This document shows positions 32,586 through 44,344 of a DNA stretch of 64,000 nt, piece after piece (positions within the stretch are counted from its first letter, which is position 1; every line of letters begins with the position of its first letter). The DNA is from Takashimella koratensis (Eukaryota > Basidiomycota > Tremellomycetes > Trichosporonales > Tetragoniomycetaceae), in contig BCKT01000018.1 of the NCBI GenBank assembly GCA_003116875.1, positions 62,001-126,000 of the forward strand, read 5' to 3'. The notes beneath the pieces were generated by a model. That model had not been told where the DNA came from. It ran no database searches and saw only the letters and a list, made by a program, of their open reading frames with translations. Both the position numbers and the translations under genes were made by a program.

Positions 32586-33849
32586 TTAGTCTACATCGTC
32601 GGCCTTCCCTTCATCCTCTCTATCCTCCTCCTTCCCGTCCTCCTCCTCCTGGTCACCTTTCTCACCCTCAGTCTTCCCCTCTGCCTTTCCGCCCTTCCGC
32701 TCCAATTCCTTCTTCGCCTCCTCATCGACAATCTCAAACGCGACGCTCCAGTACACCCGCTCTTTATCACCGACCACCGGCTGGCCAGGTTCATTACGAC
32801 GTTGGCAGACGTAGGTGACCGGTTGGCCGTCCCAGTATTTGAGAAGGGGGACGGAGAGCTTGAAGGGAGGAGGAAGGGTAGCGGAGAGTGTTGTGAAGTC
32901 TAAGTGGGATTAGGGATTAGCAGGGAGGCACGATCGCATGAGAGAAGGAGAAGAGACGAGTGGAGAGGGAGATGGAGCTTGGACTCACCTAGAAGACCGT
33001 TGCCAAATTCCATACCGACGTGTACGTCAGGCCCAAGCTTGACTCGTTTTCGGTTGTCTTTGGACCCCAACCACTTGCGGCGAGCTGATTCGCCCTTCCC
33101 AGTCGGTAGCGAACCTGGTTTGAGCGTCAGCTTATTGGTCTCGGGCCATTGTTCAAAACCACAAAAGCTCACCTCCGTCACATAGCTCGGCGAGGGTCGG
33201 GATCGCGTCTTCGTCGATTGTGAGACCCGAAGGGAGGGACGACTTGGATACTGCCAAGTGTGTCATCGTTGCGAGCGCAGGAGAGAGGGCCCATGGTTTG
33301 TCCGCGTAAATGTCGAGTTCAAGCGTCGGGTCGATGAAGCTGTTCGCGTCAGCTGAAGCACACGAAGACCAGCTGAGTATTTGGATACAGGGAATTGGAT
33401 CAAGAGACCTACTACATGAACTTGGTGGCGATGGAAGTGCCCCAAGGCAGGTGGTCTCGGACCGGCTTTTCAAACACGTTTCCAAAAACGACTTGGTCGG
33501 CATCTACCTCGTCCAGAAACCTCCCTAGGGATGGCAAGGGGCACAGATTCAGCTCGTGTTACATACACGCTCACTACCTCACTGACTCAACCTCTTCCTT
33601 TGCTCTTCACCATCGTACTTCTAGCTCACCTTTAACGACCATCGAATAGGTCAAATCCTTCCTCACACCAAAATAAGCATCCTCATCGTCGCCCACTTTA
33701 TCGCCATGGTAGTTCTTGACGAAGACGGAGACTTGGCCTTCAAAGTGAGGGGTCTTGATAGGTGTGGGCGAAGACGAGTTGACGACGCATGCGGTGGTGG
33801 GTGGGTACGAGTCCGAGGAGGAGACGAGGACGCGGAGCTTGGGTGTCAT
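32586..33849 (-). CDS. DUF1769 / UPF0590 family protein
   Basis: The protein is about 320 residues. The fungal DUF1769 features appear in order: MTPKLRVLVSSSDS at the start, HFEGQVSVFVKNYHGD, AYFGVRKDLTYSMVV, VVFGNVFEKPV, PWGTSIATKFM, FIDPTLELDIYADKPWALSP, then VHVGMEFGNGLL, KLSVPLLKYWDGQPVTYVCQ. The tail is an acidic low-complexity stretch (GEKGDQEEEDGKEEDREDEG) ending DDVD. The biochemical role of this family is not known to me. Five introns are seen. The ATG at 33849 is preceded by a GGT/ACC trinucleotide repeat in the leader (about 33849-33874). Confidence 0.88.
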
Positions 33850-34184
33850 GGTGGTGGTGGTGGTGGTGGTGGTGAGGATGTGAGATGGGATGAGATGAGA
33901 CCAGAGACGAGAGGCCAACGCACGCCTGACGTCAGAGGATCGACGGGGACGGTGGATAGTAATAGCGACAGCGCTTAATAGGGACTGACACAGGTAAAAC
34001 ACAGACTCCGGGGTCTCCACACCTTCCGTCACGTGATGCGCCTGGCGGCCCTGGCGATTTACTTTTGCCGGTTGTCAGTCATCCATCCACTCATCTACAC
34101 ATCACCCACCACCCATCTCACCCCGAGCTCACCACCTCACACCATCTCTGCTCTTACCTCTCTTACTCCCTCACCTTCGCAGAC
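33850..34184. promoter_or_regulatory. Divergent promoter of DUF1769 and the USP48-like gene
   Basis: These 335 bp begin with a GGT trinucleotide repeat and end in a C/T-rich leader (CACCCACCACCCATCTC-like) before the USP48 ATG. No TATA box is obvious. Confidence 0.45.
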
Positions 34185-37100
34185 ATGGGCCGCGGGCGCT
34201 CGGCTAAGCGCGTGATAGAATACGACTGGGCATGGGTCGGGACAGAGGTGACGACGACGGCTGGGATCACACTGACGCATCAAAGGCGGGCGGCGGGGAT
34301 GGTCTGCGAGCCGTGTCCTGGGACCTGGCTGGAGGTGGTAAAGAGGGGTGTGGAGGGGACGGACACTGAGAAAGAGAGAACAGAGGAGCAGAGTGGGGAA
34401 GGAAGGAGTGGAGAAGGTGTAGGAGGTAGTAGTGGGGAAACGGTCGAGGTAGAAGAAGCAAGTGAAGAACAAGGCGGGGAAGGAGAAGCGTCAGGGAATG
34501 GGGAAGGGAGTATATCTATGGCCCACGGGGATCAAGGGAAAATCAACGGCTTGGTCAATGGTCACACCCGTAAACGCAGCGGCGACGGCGACATCGACGA
34601 ACTAAATCATGAGAACAGAAACGGAGACGGAAAAGGCGATGCAGAAGGGGACGCAGACGGAGACGGCGATGGGAACGAGTACGAATGGATTCCGTACGAA
34701 TGGGGCAAGGCGAATGAGAATAAGCGGGAGAAGTGCAAGGCTACTACGAGTTCGAGGAATGGGAAGGAGGTTGTTTGTTCGGAAAAGAAGTGTGCGGGCT
34801 GGCCGAGGTGTTATAACCACCTTGGAATCCAGGGGGTGAGTTAAGATTCTTCTCAAACTTTGTCCTCTACACTTTTACGCTTTGACGTCTCCTATCTCAC
34901 CTTTAACAACCTATTTTCTCCCTTTCACCTTCAACGACGCGCAAGTCAAAGTTTGAAAGGTCACTGACAATCGGGAACAGCTCTACGACCCGAAAGTATA
35001 CACAGCCCAGATCGAGGCAAAGATCCCACCGGCAACAGAGATGAGGTTAGGTCCTGCGGGACTCAAGAACTTTGGCGCTACTTGCTATGTGAGTAAATTC
35101 TTATCATGCATACTTCTTCTCGCTCAATCGTCTTGAATGATGTAGCTGACTTGGAACGCTCACTACAGGCCAACGCATTCTTGCAGCTGTGGTACCACAA
35201 CATCCCCTTCCGGAATGGCGTCTACTCCTGTGTCTCTGGTCTCGTGAGTTATCTTCTCCGCTTTCTTGAAATATTGAGAGGATCTGACCGTAAGCAGAAA
35301 TCAACTTCACCACTCTCTCACCTCGCCACCGTCTTCGCAATGCTTCAGCGCTCTCGACGAGCGGTCATTGATCCTGAGCCCCTGATCGATGCTCTCCGTC
35401 TGGACAAAGGGGACCAACAAGACGCTGCAGAGTAAGTTCATTCACACAACTGTACTACCGATCAATGTGCAACTGCATCTGTCGGTCGCCACTGACTCCC
35501 AAACACAGGTTCTCCAAACTCTTCATGTCCCTTGTCGCTTCCGAGTTCACACGCCAGCCAGGGCCACTCAAGTCGTTTGTCACCGACCTGTTTGAGGGCA
35601 AGTTGGCATACGTGACCCGGTGTAACCACTGCGGCTACACTTCGAGACACTCTTGTACGTTGTGCTACGGGCTAGCTGGTGTGACCTTGATAAGAGTAGC
35701 TATGCTTTGCTGACGACTCAGCGCCATTCCTCGAGCTTGAAATTAGTCTCAAAGTGAGTCCTGCCAAAAAATTCCGGTTCACATCTGACTCGATTAGGAC
35801 AAAGCATCCCTCATGGACCGAATTGACCACCTACTCACACCCGAGGCTCTCGACGGCGACAACCGGTACCGATGTCCCCAATGCGCTCAACTCCGACCGG
35901 CCACTCGCTCGACTCAGCTCGAATCGCTCCCTCCCGTTCTTCACTTTTCACTCCTCAGATTCGTATACGATCCGATGAGCGGAACGAGGAAGAAGAGTAA
36001 AGCGTTGATTGCGTATCCGAGGGAGATGAGGATCAGTGGACAAGAGTATGAGCTACGTGGTGTTGTCACTCATCATGGTATTAGTGTGAGTCTAAGTGGA
36101 GTTTGGTATTGGTAGTGAAGCTGACGGAATCAGGCGTTCCACGGGCATTTCACTTGCGAGGTGTACGATGAAGAGTAAGTCCATGATAAAGTAGTTGCTG
36201 ATCAGTAGGGAAAAACAATGGTACAATTGCGACGACTCGTCAGTCACCAAAGTTGCCTCTCAACAGGCGAGGAAGAAGATCAAGCTTGATTCGGACATGA
36301 TCGATGAGCAGACTTCGCGAGACGCGTACATGCTCGTATACGTCAAGAAGGATCTCGCACAGGATATCCAGATGCCGCCGGCCGAGATTCTGGAACGGAT
36401 CGACGCGGACAATGTGGCTTTGGACAATGAAGCGACGACAAGAGCACAGACGTGAGCTGGAAGAAAAGGAGTTTAGCTGATGGTGTAGGCGGAAGGAGAT
36501 GCTGAAGACACACGAGCGACTAAGACGGTTGAAAGAGCCAGCATTGTTGAGTCTTTCAGGGGTAAGCAAAGAGCAGCTGATTCGTTGCTGACGACAGGAT
36601 GATCGCGCGGTACCCCGGACAGAGCTCATACGTTGGATCTCAGCGACGACCGAGGAAGAGCTTGGCAAACCTTTCGACCTCGACCCAATCAGATGCAAAC
36701 ATGGCGCTCTCGACCCGTCCAAAACGTCCAATCTCACGCTCATATCTTCCCAGGCGTTCACAGCTCTCAGAGAAACCTGTATGCTCCCGATAATCGTGCT
36801 TTGCCCGATGTGTATCGAGGACGAGTTCAAAGAACGCCTCAAAGATATCGAACTGCGTGATCGGGTGGTTCTCTTTGATGAATTGAACCTCGGCGATAGA
36901 AAGTGGGAGATTTCCAGGAACTGGGTGAGGGACTGGCGGAATGGGGTGTTGAAGAACTCGGAAGGACCCAGTCACCCGACCTACTCGTTACTCTGCCAAC
37001 ACGGCCAGCCATGGAGCGGCAAGAGCGTGGACATCACCGATGCGGCGTTGGCGCACCTTCGTTCCATCTACGGTGACTTTCCCGCCTTCACCTCGGCCTC

Positions 37101-38463
37101 AGAGTTATGTGCGACCTGTGGTAAAATGGCGGCACAGGAATCTGAGGCTAGAGCAGAATGGACTCTGGTGGTTAAGCGTGAAAGGCAGGTATGGAGGAAT
37201 CAGAGGAATTTATGGCATATGTTCGGGTTGGTGAATGTTTGGATCCCACCGGTGTTTGCAAAAGCGTGGGAGGCGTTTATGGAGACGAAGGTAGGTGGGG
37301 TGATAGGGGTAGCGGAAGGGACAGATGGGCCGGGGTCGTTAGCTGGAAGGCCGAGAGGAGAATGGTTGGTTCCTCCAAAGTGTGAACACGGGATGATCGC
37401 GTACGACCTTGAGATGGACAAGGGGGTTTATCTCAGCCTCCAAGGGTGGGAAACGCTCTGTGAATTGTGAGTGAATCCGAAGAGGTAGGAACGGGGACGA
37501 GAGCTGATGAGTGAATAGGTACGAACATGATCCGGGAAACTGTGTACTCGTCACGTTCGTGTCCGTTGTTCAACCGTTCAAGAGGTTTGCAATAGATAAT
37601 GTGTCGGTTGAGACTTGTCTAAAGTGCAGAAAGGCGAGGTGAGCTCGATCGTTCTTTGCTTGATTTAAAGTATTGAGTACTGATCTCTCAATCTCTCGGT
37701 CTCACACAATCTCTCGGTCTCACATTCAACCACGTACTGTGTATGACTCAACCACTAGGCTACTGGACTTTATCGAAGCGAAAATATTTGTAAAAGTTGG
37801 GAAAGAAGCGGATGCCGTCGTTGTTGGGTCAGGGAATAGAAGAGCGACGAGGTCGACGGCGAAGGAGACGGCTTTGACGGTGAAGAAGAGCACGACTGTC
37901 AAGGATATCAAGGTCGAGGTAAGTCTTCACTGTGACTACGTTATCTATACATCAATGACAGTGGTGTTTTGCTGATACCAGTCAAACTATTCTCTCGCTA
38001 CTGAAACGGTGGCAGCTACTCAATACCTACGGGATTAGCCCGATCTGTCAGCGGCTCTACCATAACGGCCGAGAACTAGCAACGAGCGAAACGATCGAGG
38101 TCGCAAAGATCCTCGCAGATGATCAGCTGGTGCTTGTTGAGGTTGAAGAAGAAGGGGAAGTAGGAGATGAGGGTGGGGGAGAAGGGGAAGGGAGGAGACG
38201 CGAAGGGTTTGGAGGGACGGTTCTGCTCGGACGTATCGGTGAGTCAAGAGCATACCATGGAAGGGAATGACGCTGGGTAATGATGAGAAAAGGGTTGAGG
38301 TGCTGATGATGATTACTGGGATAACTACAGCATGTCCCGAGTGTACGTTTGAGAACGAGCCTGGGTCAAGGGCGTGCGAGATGTGTGAGACGGTAAGTGG
38401 GGAAGAAGGTGGTACAAGCGGGGTGTCTAGGCGAGCTGACGATCACTCCAGGCTTTCGCTTGA
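34185..38463 (+). CDS. Ubiquitin carboxyl-terminal hydrolase, USP48-like
   Basis: This is a large deubiquitinase of about 1,070 residues and some 14 exons. A Cys-rich motif (CSEKKCAGWPRC) precedes the USP core, as in human USP48. The catalytic Cys box is GLKNFGATCYANAFLQLW. The QQDAAEF box and zinc ribbon (CNHC..CPQC) follow, and the His box is RGVVTHHGISAFHGHFTC, with QWYNCDDSSV after it. Then come DUSP-like segments (YSLLCQHGQPWSG, WLVPPKCEHG), a ubiquitin-like domain (GISPICQRLYHNGRELA) and a C-terminal RanBP2-type finger (C-x2-C-x10-C-x2-C, CPEC..CEMC). An acidic Gly/Glu/Asp-rich insert of about 130 residues lies in the N-terminal part. It probably removes ubiquitin from nuclear substrates. 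The start is the ATG at 34185. Confidence 0.9.
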
Positions 38464-39027
38464 AAAGAGCACTAGAGAAAGAGACTGGAGATTCTATACA
38501 TAGACTGGTCAATCACGATTCGACAACGAAATGACGAGCGACGAATATACATGAACAATGCCAAGCCGACTAGTGAACAGACCAAGCGCCACGACGAGCG
38601 TTGACGAATTTTACGACCTACGACCTACGACCTATGTACGACCTACAACCTTCCTTTCCGTAGCTGTACATCATAGAGGTGGATTACACCTTCTGATATG
38701 TAGAGACGACCAGTTAGCTCGAGCAGATACAGTAACATGCATGAGATGAGGCGAGACAGGTAAAGGTGATTGACAGTCGACTGCTATGCAGCATCCACCG
38801 TAGACCTCTTCCAGGCACGGACCTTTTAGTGAGAGCCGACTGCCGAGTCGAAAAAACCCATCAGCAACCACAAAAAAAAAGACGAATTGTTTGTTCATCC
38901 ACCCCATCATCCTCTATCGTCCACCTCGTGCACCACTGCAAGTACGAGCACGAGGACCTCACCTCACCTCGACATCTCCCCTTCCCTTCTCCTCTTCCCT
39001 ACCCACCCCTCATAGCCACTACTCATC
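38464..39027. promoter_or_regulatory. Upstream region of TRP1
   Basis: No gene is visible in these 564 bp. Features are a TACGACCTACGACCTA short repeat near 38610-38645, a poly-A run at about 38872-38880, and a C/T-rich leader directly before the ATG. Confidence 0.45.
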
Positions 39028-41775
39028 ATGGGCCGAACCCTGCTCATTGACAATTACGATTCCTTCACGTGGAATATCTACGCAGACCTTGCTGTTCTCG
39101 GCGGCGACCCCATCGTCTACCGTAACGACCAAATCACCGTTGCTGAGATCACTCAGCTCGTCGAGTCAGGCACCGTCGACCGTGTCGTCGTTTCCCCTGG
39201 CCCAGGACACCCAGCGACCGACTCGGGAGTTAGCAGGGATGTGATTGGATATGCAGCGGGTAGAGTACCGGTCCTAGGCGTTTGTATGGGACTAGAGTGT
39301 TTGGTAGATGCGCTAGGTGGTGAGGTGAGTCGACTCAGTCTCGGATTTGGGCGGGCTTGGATGGGTCTGAGATCGGATGCGTTGGAAATGGGTTGGGGGT
39401 GAGGTGAGATGGAGGGGAGGTGCAGAGCCGGTCAAGATGGCAACTCGCCGTTAATGGCTTAGCAAGCTATGGCCACCCCAGCGGCGGTCTGTGCGGCGCA
39501 GGCTGTCATGCCGTCGCACTCTCATCTCCTACACCTCCCTCCATCGTTCTACACTCTTCTACCGTCGTGGGCTTGCGTCTCCCTCTGCTCCCATTCCAAG
39601 AGCTGCTCGGGCAGACCCATCAAACCTCGCTCGGGGATGCGGTCTCCCAACTCTTTACATCACCCAGGCTTTACCCCACGTTGGCCCTTGCTAACCACAC
39701 AGATTGCATACGCTGGCGAGATCAAACATGGCAAGACCTCGCTGGTCGAGCACGATGGTCTCGGAATCTTCCACGACCTCCCCCCACTCCTCTCTTCTAC
39801 CCGCTACCACTCTCTCTCCGCGTCCCTCCTGACTCTGCCCCCGATCCTTCAAGTTACCGCGACCACCCAGGAGTCCGGCGTGATCATGGCGGTCCGACAC
39901 AGGACGGCGTGCGTCGAGGCAGTCCAGTACCACCCAGAGTCGTGCATGTCCGAGGGCGGTCGAGGCCTCATGGCGAATTTCCTCAAACTCAAGGGCGGTA
40001 CCTGGGGAGAGGAGAACGCGTGGTGTGGTGTAACTCCCGGTGAGGAGGAGGGCGAGGCAGTAACAGGTCTCGGTTTCGAAGCGGCAGCAGCAGCGACAGC
40101 TGCAGCTCTAGCGGAATCTAGCCCCGGAGCTCGCGCCAACGGGTCCATCTCCTCTGTCGTCTCGGTCGGTCGAAAACCGTCTGTCCCGTCAATCCTCGAC
40201 TCGATTCGCCTCCAGCGTTTACAAGACGTCGCCAACGCTTCGGCTACACTCGCCACCACACCGGAGAACCTGAGAGCGTCTCTCGACCTGCACGCCGCTC
40301 CGCCGCTCATCAACCTCGTTGACCGGATCAAGGCGACCCCTCATACCGCCGTGATGGCGGAGATCAAGCGCGCTTCCCCGTCCAAGGGCGATATCGCTCC
40401 TCACGCATCCGCGCCCGCCCAAGCCCTCCGGTATGCGCTTGCCGGGGCCAGCGTCATCTCTGTCCTCACCGAGCCCAAGTGGTTCAAGGGTACTCTCGGC
40501 GACATGCTCGCTGTGCGTACTGCCCTCGCATCCCTGCCCAATCGACCCGCGATCCTCCGCAAAGACTTTATACTCTCGCCGTACCAGATCGACGAAGCGC
40601 GCTTGCACGGCGCCGATACCATCCTCCTCATCGTGGCGATGCTCGAGCCTATCCTCCTTCGTGAGCTATACGACTACTCGGTCTCACTGGGTATGGAACC
40701 CCTCGTCGAAGTCAACAACCCGGCCGAACTGGAGATCGCACTGGGGATCGGCGCAAAAGTTATCGGTGTCAATAATCGCAACTTGCACGATTTCAACGTT
40801 GATATGGCTACGACGAGTAGGGTGAACGCTGCGCTCAAGGGGAGGTCTGAGGTCATTCTCTGCGCTCTGAGTGGGATCTCGTCACCCTCGGACGTGGAGA
40901 AGTACGTCGCGGAAGGTGTTCGTGCAGTCCTTGTTGGGGAGGCACTCATGCGTGCTCCGGACGCTGGCGAATTTTTGCGATCTCTCATCGGTCTCCCGCC
41001 TCGTGCTGCTCAACCTGCCGCTCCGGCCCCGTTGATTAAGATCTGCGGAGTTCGATCCGTTGCTGACGCCTCGATCGCGACTGACGCGGGAGCCGACCTG
41101 ATCGGTGTCATCCTCGTCCCCGGTGCTAAGCGATGTATCACCTACCCTCAAGCACGCGCAATCGCCGCACACGTCCGAACCGTCCGATCCGAGCGCCTCG
41201 CTTCCTCCCCTTCCCCTTCCTCCGCGTCCTCATCCACCGCACCGTGGTTCACCTCCAACGCATCGAGGCTTGTATCTCGGCGCAAACCCCTCCTCGTCGG
41301 TGTCTTCCGAAACCAACCGCTTGACGAGATCCTACTCGCTGTGGATGAGATCGGACTGGATATCGTCCAGCTGCACGGAGACGAACCGCAAGAGTGGAGT
41401 CACCACATCCCCGTCCCCGTGACCAAGGTGTTCCGCGTCACTGAGGGTACCGACGGGACCCCTGTTGTGGCCGGTGGGCAAGTCGATAGGCCAGGGTGCA
41501 ACAATTACGTCTTGTTGGATGCCGGCGCAGGGGGAGAAGGGAAAGCGTTTGACTGGTCTGTCGCTAAGAAGATTGTCGAGCAAGGGGAAGTTGGGACCGA
41601 GGGGAAAGTGAAACTTCCGATTGTCTTGGCAGGAGGTTTGGACGCGTCGAATGTGAAAAGTGCAATCGAACAGGTCCCAGGTGTCGCAGTGGTAGATGTG
41701 AGCTCGGGAGTAGAGACGGACGGTGTCAAGAGTCGGGAAAAAGTAGAAGCGTTCGTCAAGGCCGTCCGTGGTTAG
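39028..41775 (+). CDS. TRP1: Trifunctional tryptophan-biosynthesis protein (GATase, indole-3-glycerol-phosphate synthase, PRA isomerase)
   Basis: The domain order is that of fungal TRP1/trpC proteins. The glutamine amidotransferase comes first: TLLIDNYDSFTWNIYADL, VVVSPGPGHP, nucleophile in GVCMGLECL, His-Glu in VEAVQYHPES. It supplies ammonia to anthranilate synthase. Indole-3-glycerol-phosphate synthase follows (AEIKRASPSKGDI, LRKDFILSPYQIDEARLHGA, VNNRNLHDF), then phosphoribosylanthranilate isomerase (IKICGVRSVADA, QLHGDEPQEW, VVDVSSGVE). The protein is about 790 residues. A single 378-nt intron (39325-39702) splits the amidotransferase at GGE-IAYAG, much longer than other introns here. 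The start is the ATG at 39028. Confidence 0.96.
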
Positions 41776-42200
41776 GTTAGCCTTGTTTCATGAGATGGTA
41801 GATAGCTTAGTTTGCTTAAAGACGTGAGATGATATCGTCGGTGGAGAAGCAGTAGTCAGGTCCGCGGTGTAGAGCAACCCCGATTCACAGCTTTACCTCT
41901 CGTTCATGCTTGTTTATATTGCTACATACAGGTCTCAACGAGATAGTTTCGGGAGGTTGGGATAGGATGAGGGAGTCGTCGCCAGCCATGGTCTTGGTCG
42001 TGTTCATGTTCGTGTGCTTGTTCGTGTTCGTGGTCGTGGTTGTGCACATTCAGTTTTCAGTGGTTTCGCCGTCGTGCGCGCCATACAGTTAAGTGTCTTT
42101 GTATAGAGGAATTTAGTCGTGTCGTTTCGTAGGATGGTCGTTTCGTCGTCGTCGCAGTCGCAGTCGTTGTCGTTATCGTGATCAACCACCCTCTCGATCC
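41776..42200. repeat. Convergent 3' region with TTCGTG and GTC microsatellites
   Basis: These 425 bp lie between convergent stop codons. They contain an imperfect TTCGTG hexamer repeat (about 42001-42040) and a GTCGTC / CAGTCG repeat (about 42130-42175). No gene is seen. Confidence 0.6.
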
Positions 42201-44082
42201 TCATCCCACAAGCGCGGTAATCAACACCCTAATCCTCGGTTCTACCTCCTTCAACACTCTCTCCCCTTCCTCTCCTGTCCACACGCTCCAGTCTTCGTCC
42301 TCTCGATTGGACCCACATGAACTCGTCGCCAAGTACGTTTTTATCACTTTAAACCTCTTCTGTGGATCTTTTCCCTCTTCTTCCCCTTTCTCCAACTTCC
42401 TTCTCTTCCCCCCACTGCTACCTCCCCGACCAAGGCTTCCTTGGCTTTGACTCCCTTGACTCCCCTCACTGATTGCTGGCTGCATCGCGAACAGATGGAT
42501 AAGGTAAGTCGGGGTAGGGTACGACCATACCCGATCCACGTACTCGCCTTCCCACCCTTCGACCTTTCTTCGAGCCCGCGCGAGTCGTTCTCGCATCCCA
42601 GCCCCGTCCTCAATCGCGAGCGCGCACAGGTGAGCGAAGACGGGAGAAGGGAGGCGAGAGCGCAGGTCGCGTAGGAAAGAGGAGAGTAAGGGGTTAGAGA
42701 AGGAACGAAGGAGAGAGAGGAGAGTAATGATGAGTGTTGGAGTGTGGAAAGGAGGAGAAGGGCCGCGAGTGAGATTTATCAGCTGTGAAGGGGTCGAGTG
42801 TGGGTATGGAGAGGTGGAAGTGATCGTGATGGAAGAGAGGACGAGTTGATGACGAAGAAACGTCAGCGAAGGGCTCAAACGGTCGCACATGAATTGAGAT
42901 GAGAGTCCGATAACCCTGAGGCCGTCACTCACCAGCGCGACGATCCTCGCTCCAAGGACTTGCCGTGCCTCCACCCCGAGCCACCCCTTCTCCTCGAGAG
43001 CAGCGACGTTTGGCCCATATGCATGACGCACGATATCGAGCGCCGCTGACGCGTTGTCGTACTGGAGCGACTCGTCGGGCTGCCTCAACTGCTGCAAGAG
43101 CGGGATAGACCGAGCGCCGGACACGTCACGAGCTTTGGTGTCGACCTTGTCGGGGCTGGTAGCGTTGGCGTGGGTGAGCTCGTCCTTTTCGGCATTTTCC
43201 CAGAGATCCACGAGCCAAGAGAGGAGTTGCCACCCTCGCCTCGAGATTCTTTTCGACCTTTCTCCGTCGTGTACGGTGCTTCGGGCAGTGATTCCCTGAT
43301 TTCGGATGTTCCTTGAGGTTTGTCGATCACGATCCTCTGACGCTTTGGCATGTCGCTTGCGACTCCGAGGCGGGTCCCAATCATCGTCTTCATCTTCCAC
43401 TTCCTCTATCTCCTCTACTTCCTCTATCTCCTCTACTTCCTCTTCCTCCTCCTCGGTCCCACCTGGTACTTCGTACTCCTCCCACAACAGCGTCCAGATC
43501 CCATCATCCACGCAAGGCCGAAACCGTCTCTTCGCAGCAACCATGAGCGGGCCCGTCGGTGTCCAGTTGAGCCACGCGGGCGTAGATGTCGATGCTTGTC
43601 CTCGCGCATTGTGGCTGCTGTGGCTATCACGCAGTGGCCGCCGGTCGGAGCGGGATACACGGGGAGAGGGTCGAGGGAGGAACGTGGAGAGGTGTAGCGC
43701 CGAGTGCGAGGCGAGCAGGTTGGAGAGGTAGGTGAACGGTAGAGGAGAGTCGGTGGATATTGCGAGAAAGAGCAAGAGCTGGAATGATTGGCTGTGGAGG
43801 TTGGTCAGATGTGAACGCAAGCAACGGGGGAAGGAACAAGGGGCTGTCAAGGGCTTGGGTCAGAGCGACCACTCACAGACTAGGAGAATACGGCGCGTGC
43901 AGACAAGCGTCTAGAGTTTCTAGAAAGTGCTCGGCCATACCTTCCTCCTCGACGGCGGCGGTGATGTACCCGTTCCAGGCCGCGGGCCACTCCGGGAGCG
44001 GGAGATGCTGCGGCATGGGCGGTATCGGTGGGTGCTGGGGAGTGGGCGGTGACGACGAGGGTCCCGAGAGAGGTAAAGTCAT
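42201..44082 (-). CDS. Unrecognised protein with long acidic repeat
   Basis: Exon 1 starts MTLPLSGPSSSPP at 44082 and contains LPEWPAAWNGYITAAVEE. It joins, by an intron of about 105 nt ending CTCCACAG, to a frame of more than 500 codons open to 42201. Visible features are an Ile-Glu-Glu-Val-Glu-Glu repeat block (about 43386-43460), a basic Ser/Arg linker, helical segments (GWQLLSWLVDLWENAEK, LDIVRHAYGPNVAALEE), a C-terminal Gly/Ser/Gln stretch (GSQGSQSQGSLG) and a basic KRRKLEK, a likely nuclear signal. About 600 residues. I do not recognise the family; its length and helical repeats suggest a scaffold. A further intron around 42,850-42,920 is possible, because GTGAGT occurs in frame there. 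Confidence 0.6.
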
Positions 44083-44294
44083 ATTGACGAGAATGAGGAA
44101 GAGTCATTGGGACATGTCGGGGTGTGTTTTGCCACAGTGCCCGGGATTAGGAAGATTAGGATGAGCGTAATGTAGATTCTAATGTGCTTGCTAATGGACT
44201 ATATATCCCTTAAATGGCTTAAATACACCCCCCACTTTTGTGTGCACCGTCTTATCCCCCGCGTCACCGTCACCATCCTCGCTCTCTTTCACAT

Positions 44295-44320
44295 CCACAC
44301 CCACACCCACACCCACCACC
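44295..44320. repeat. ACACCC/CACACC microsatellite in the clathrin light chain leader
   Basis: An imperfect hexamer repeat (CACACCCACACCCACACCC) 25-50 bp before the clathrin light chain start codon, in a pyrimidine/AC-rich leader. Confidence 0.7.
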
Positions 44321-44344
44321 ACCGACCCATCCATAGTCCTCACC

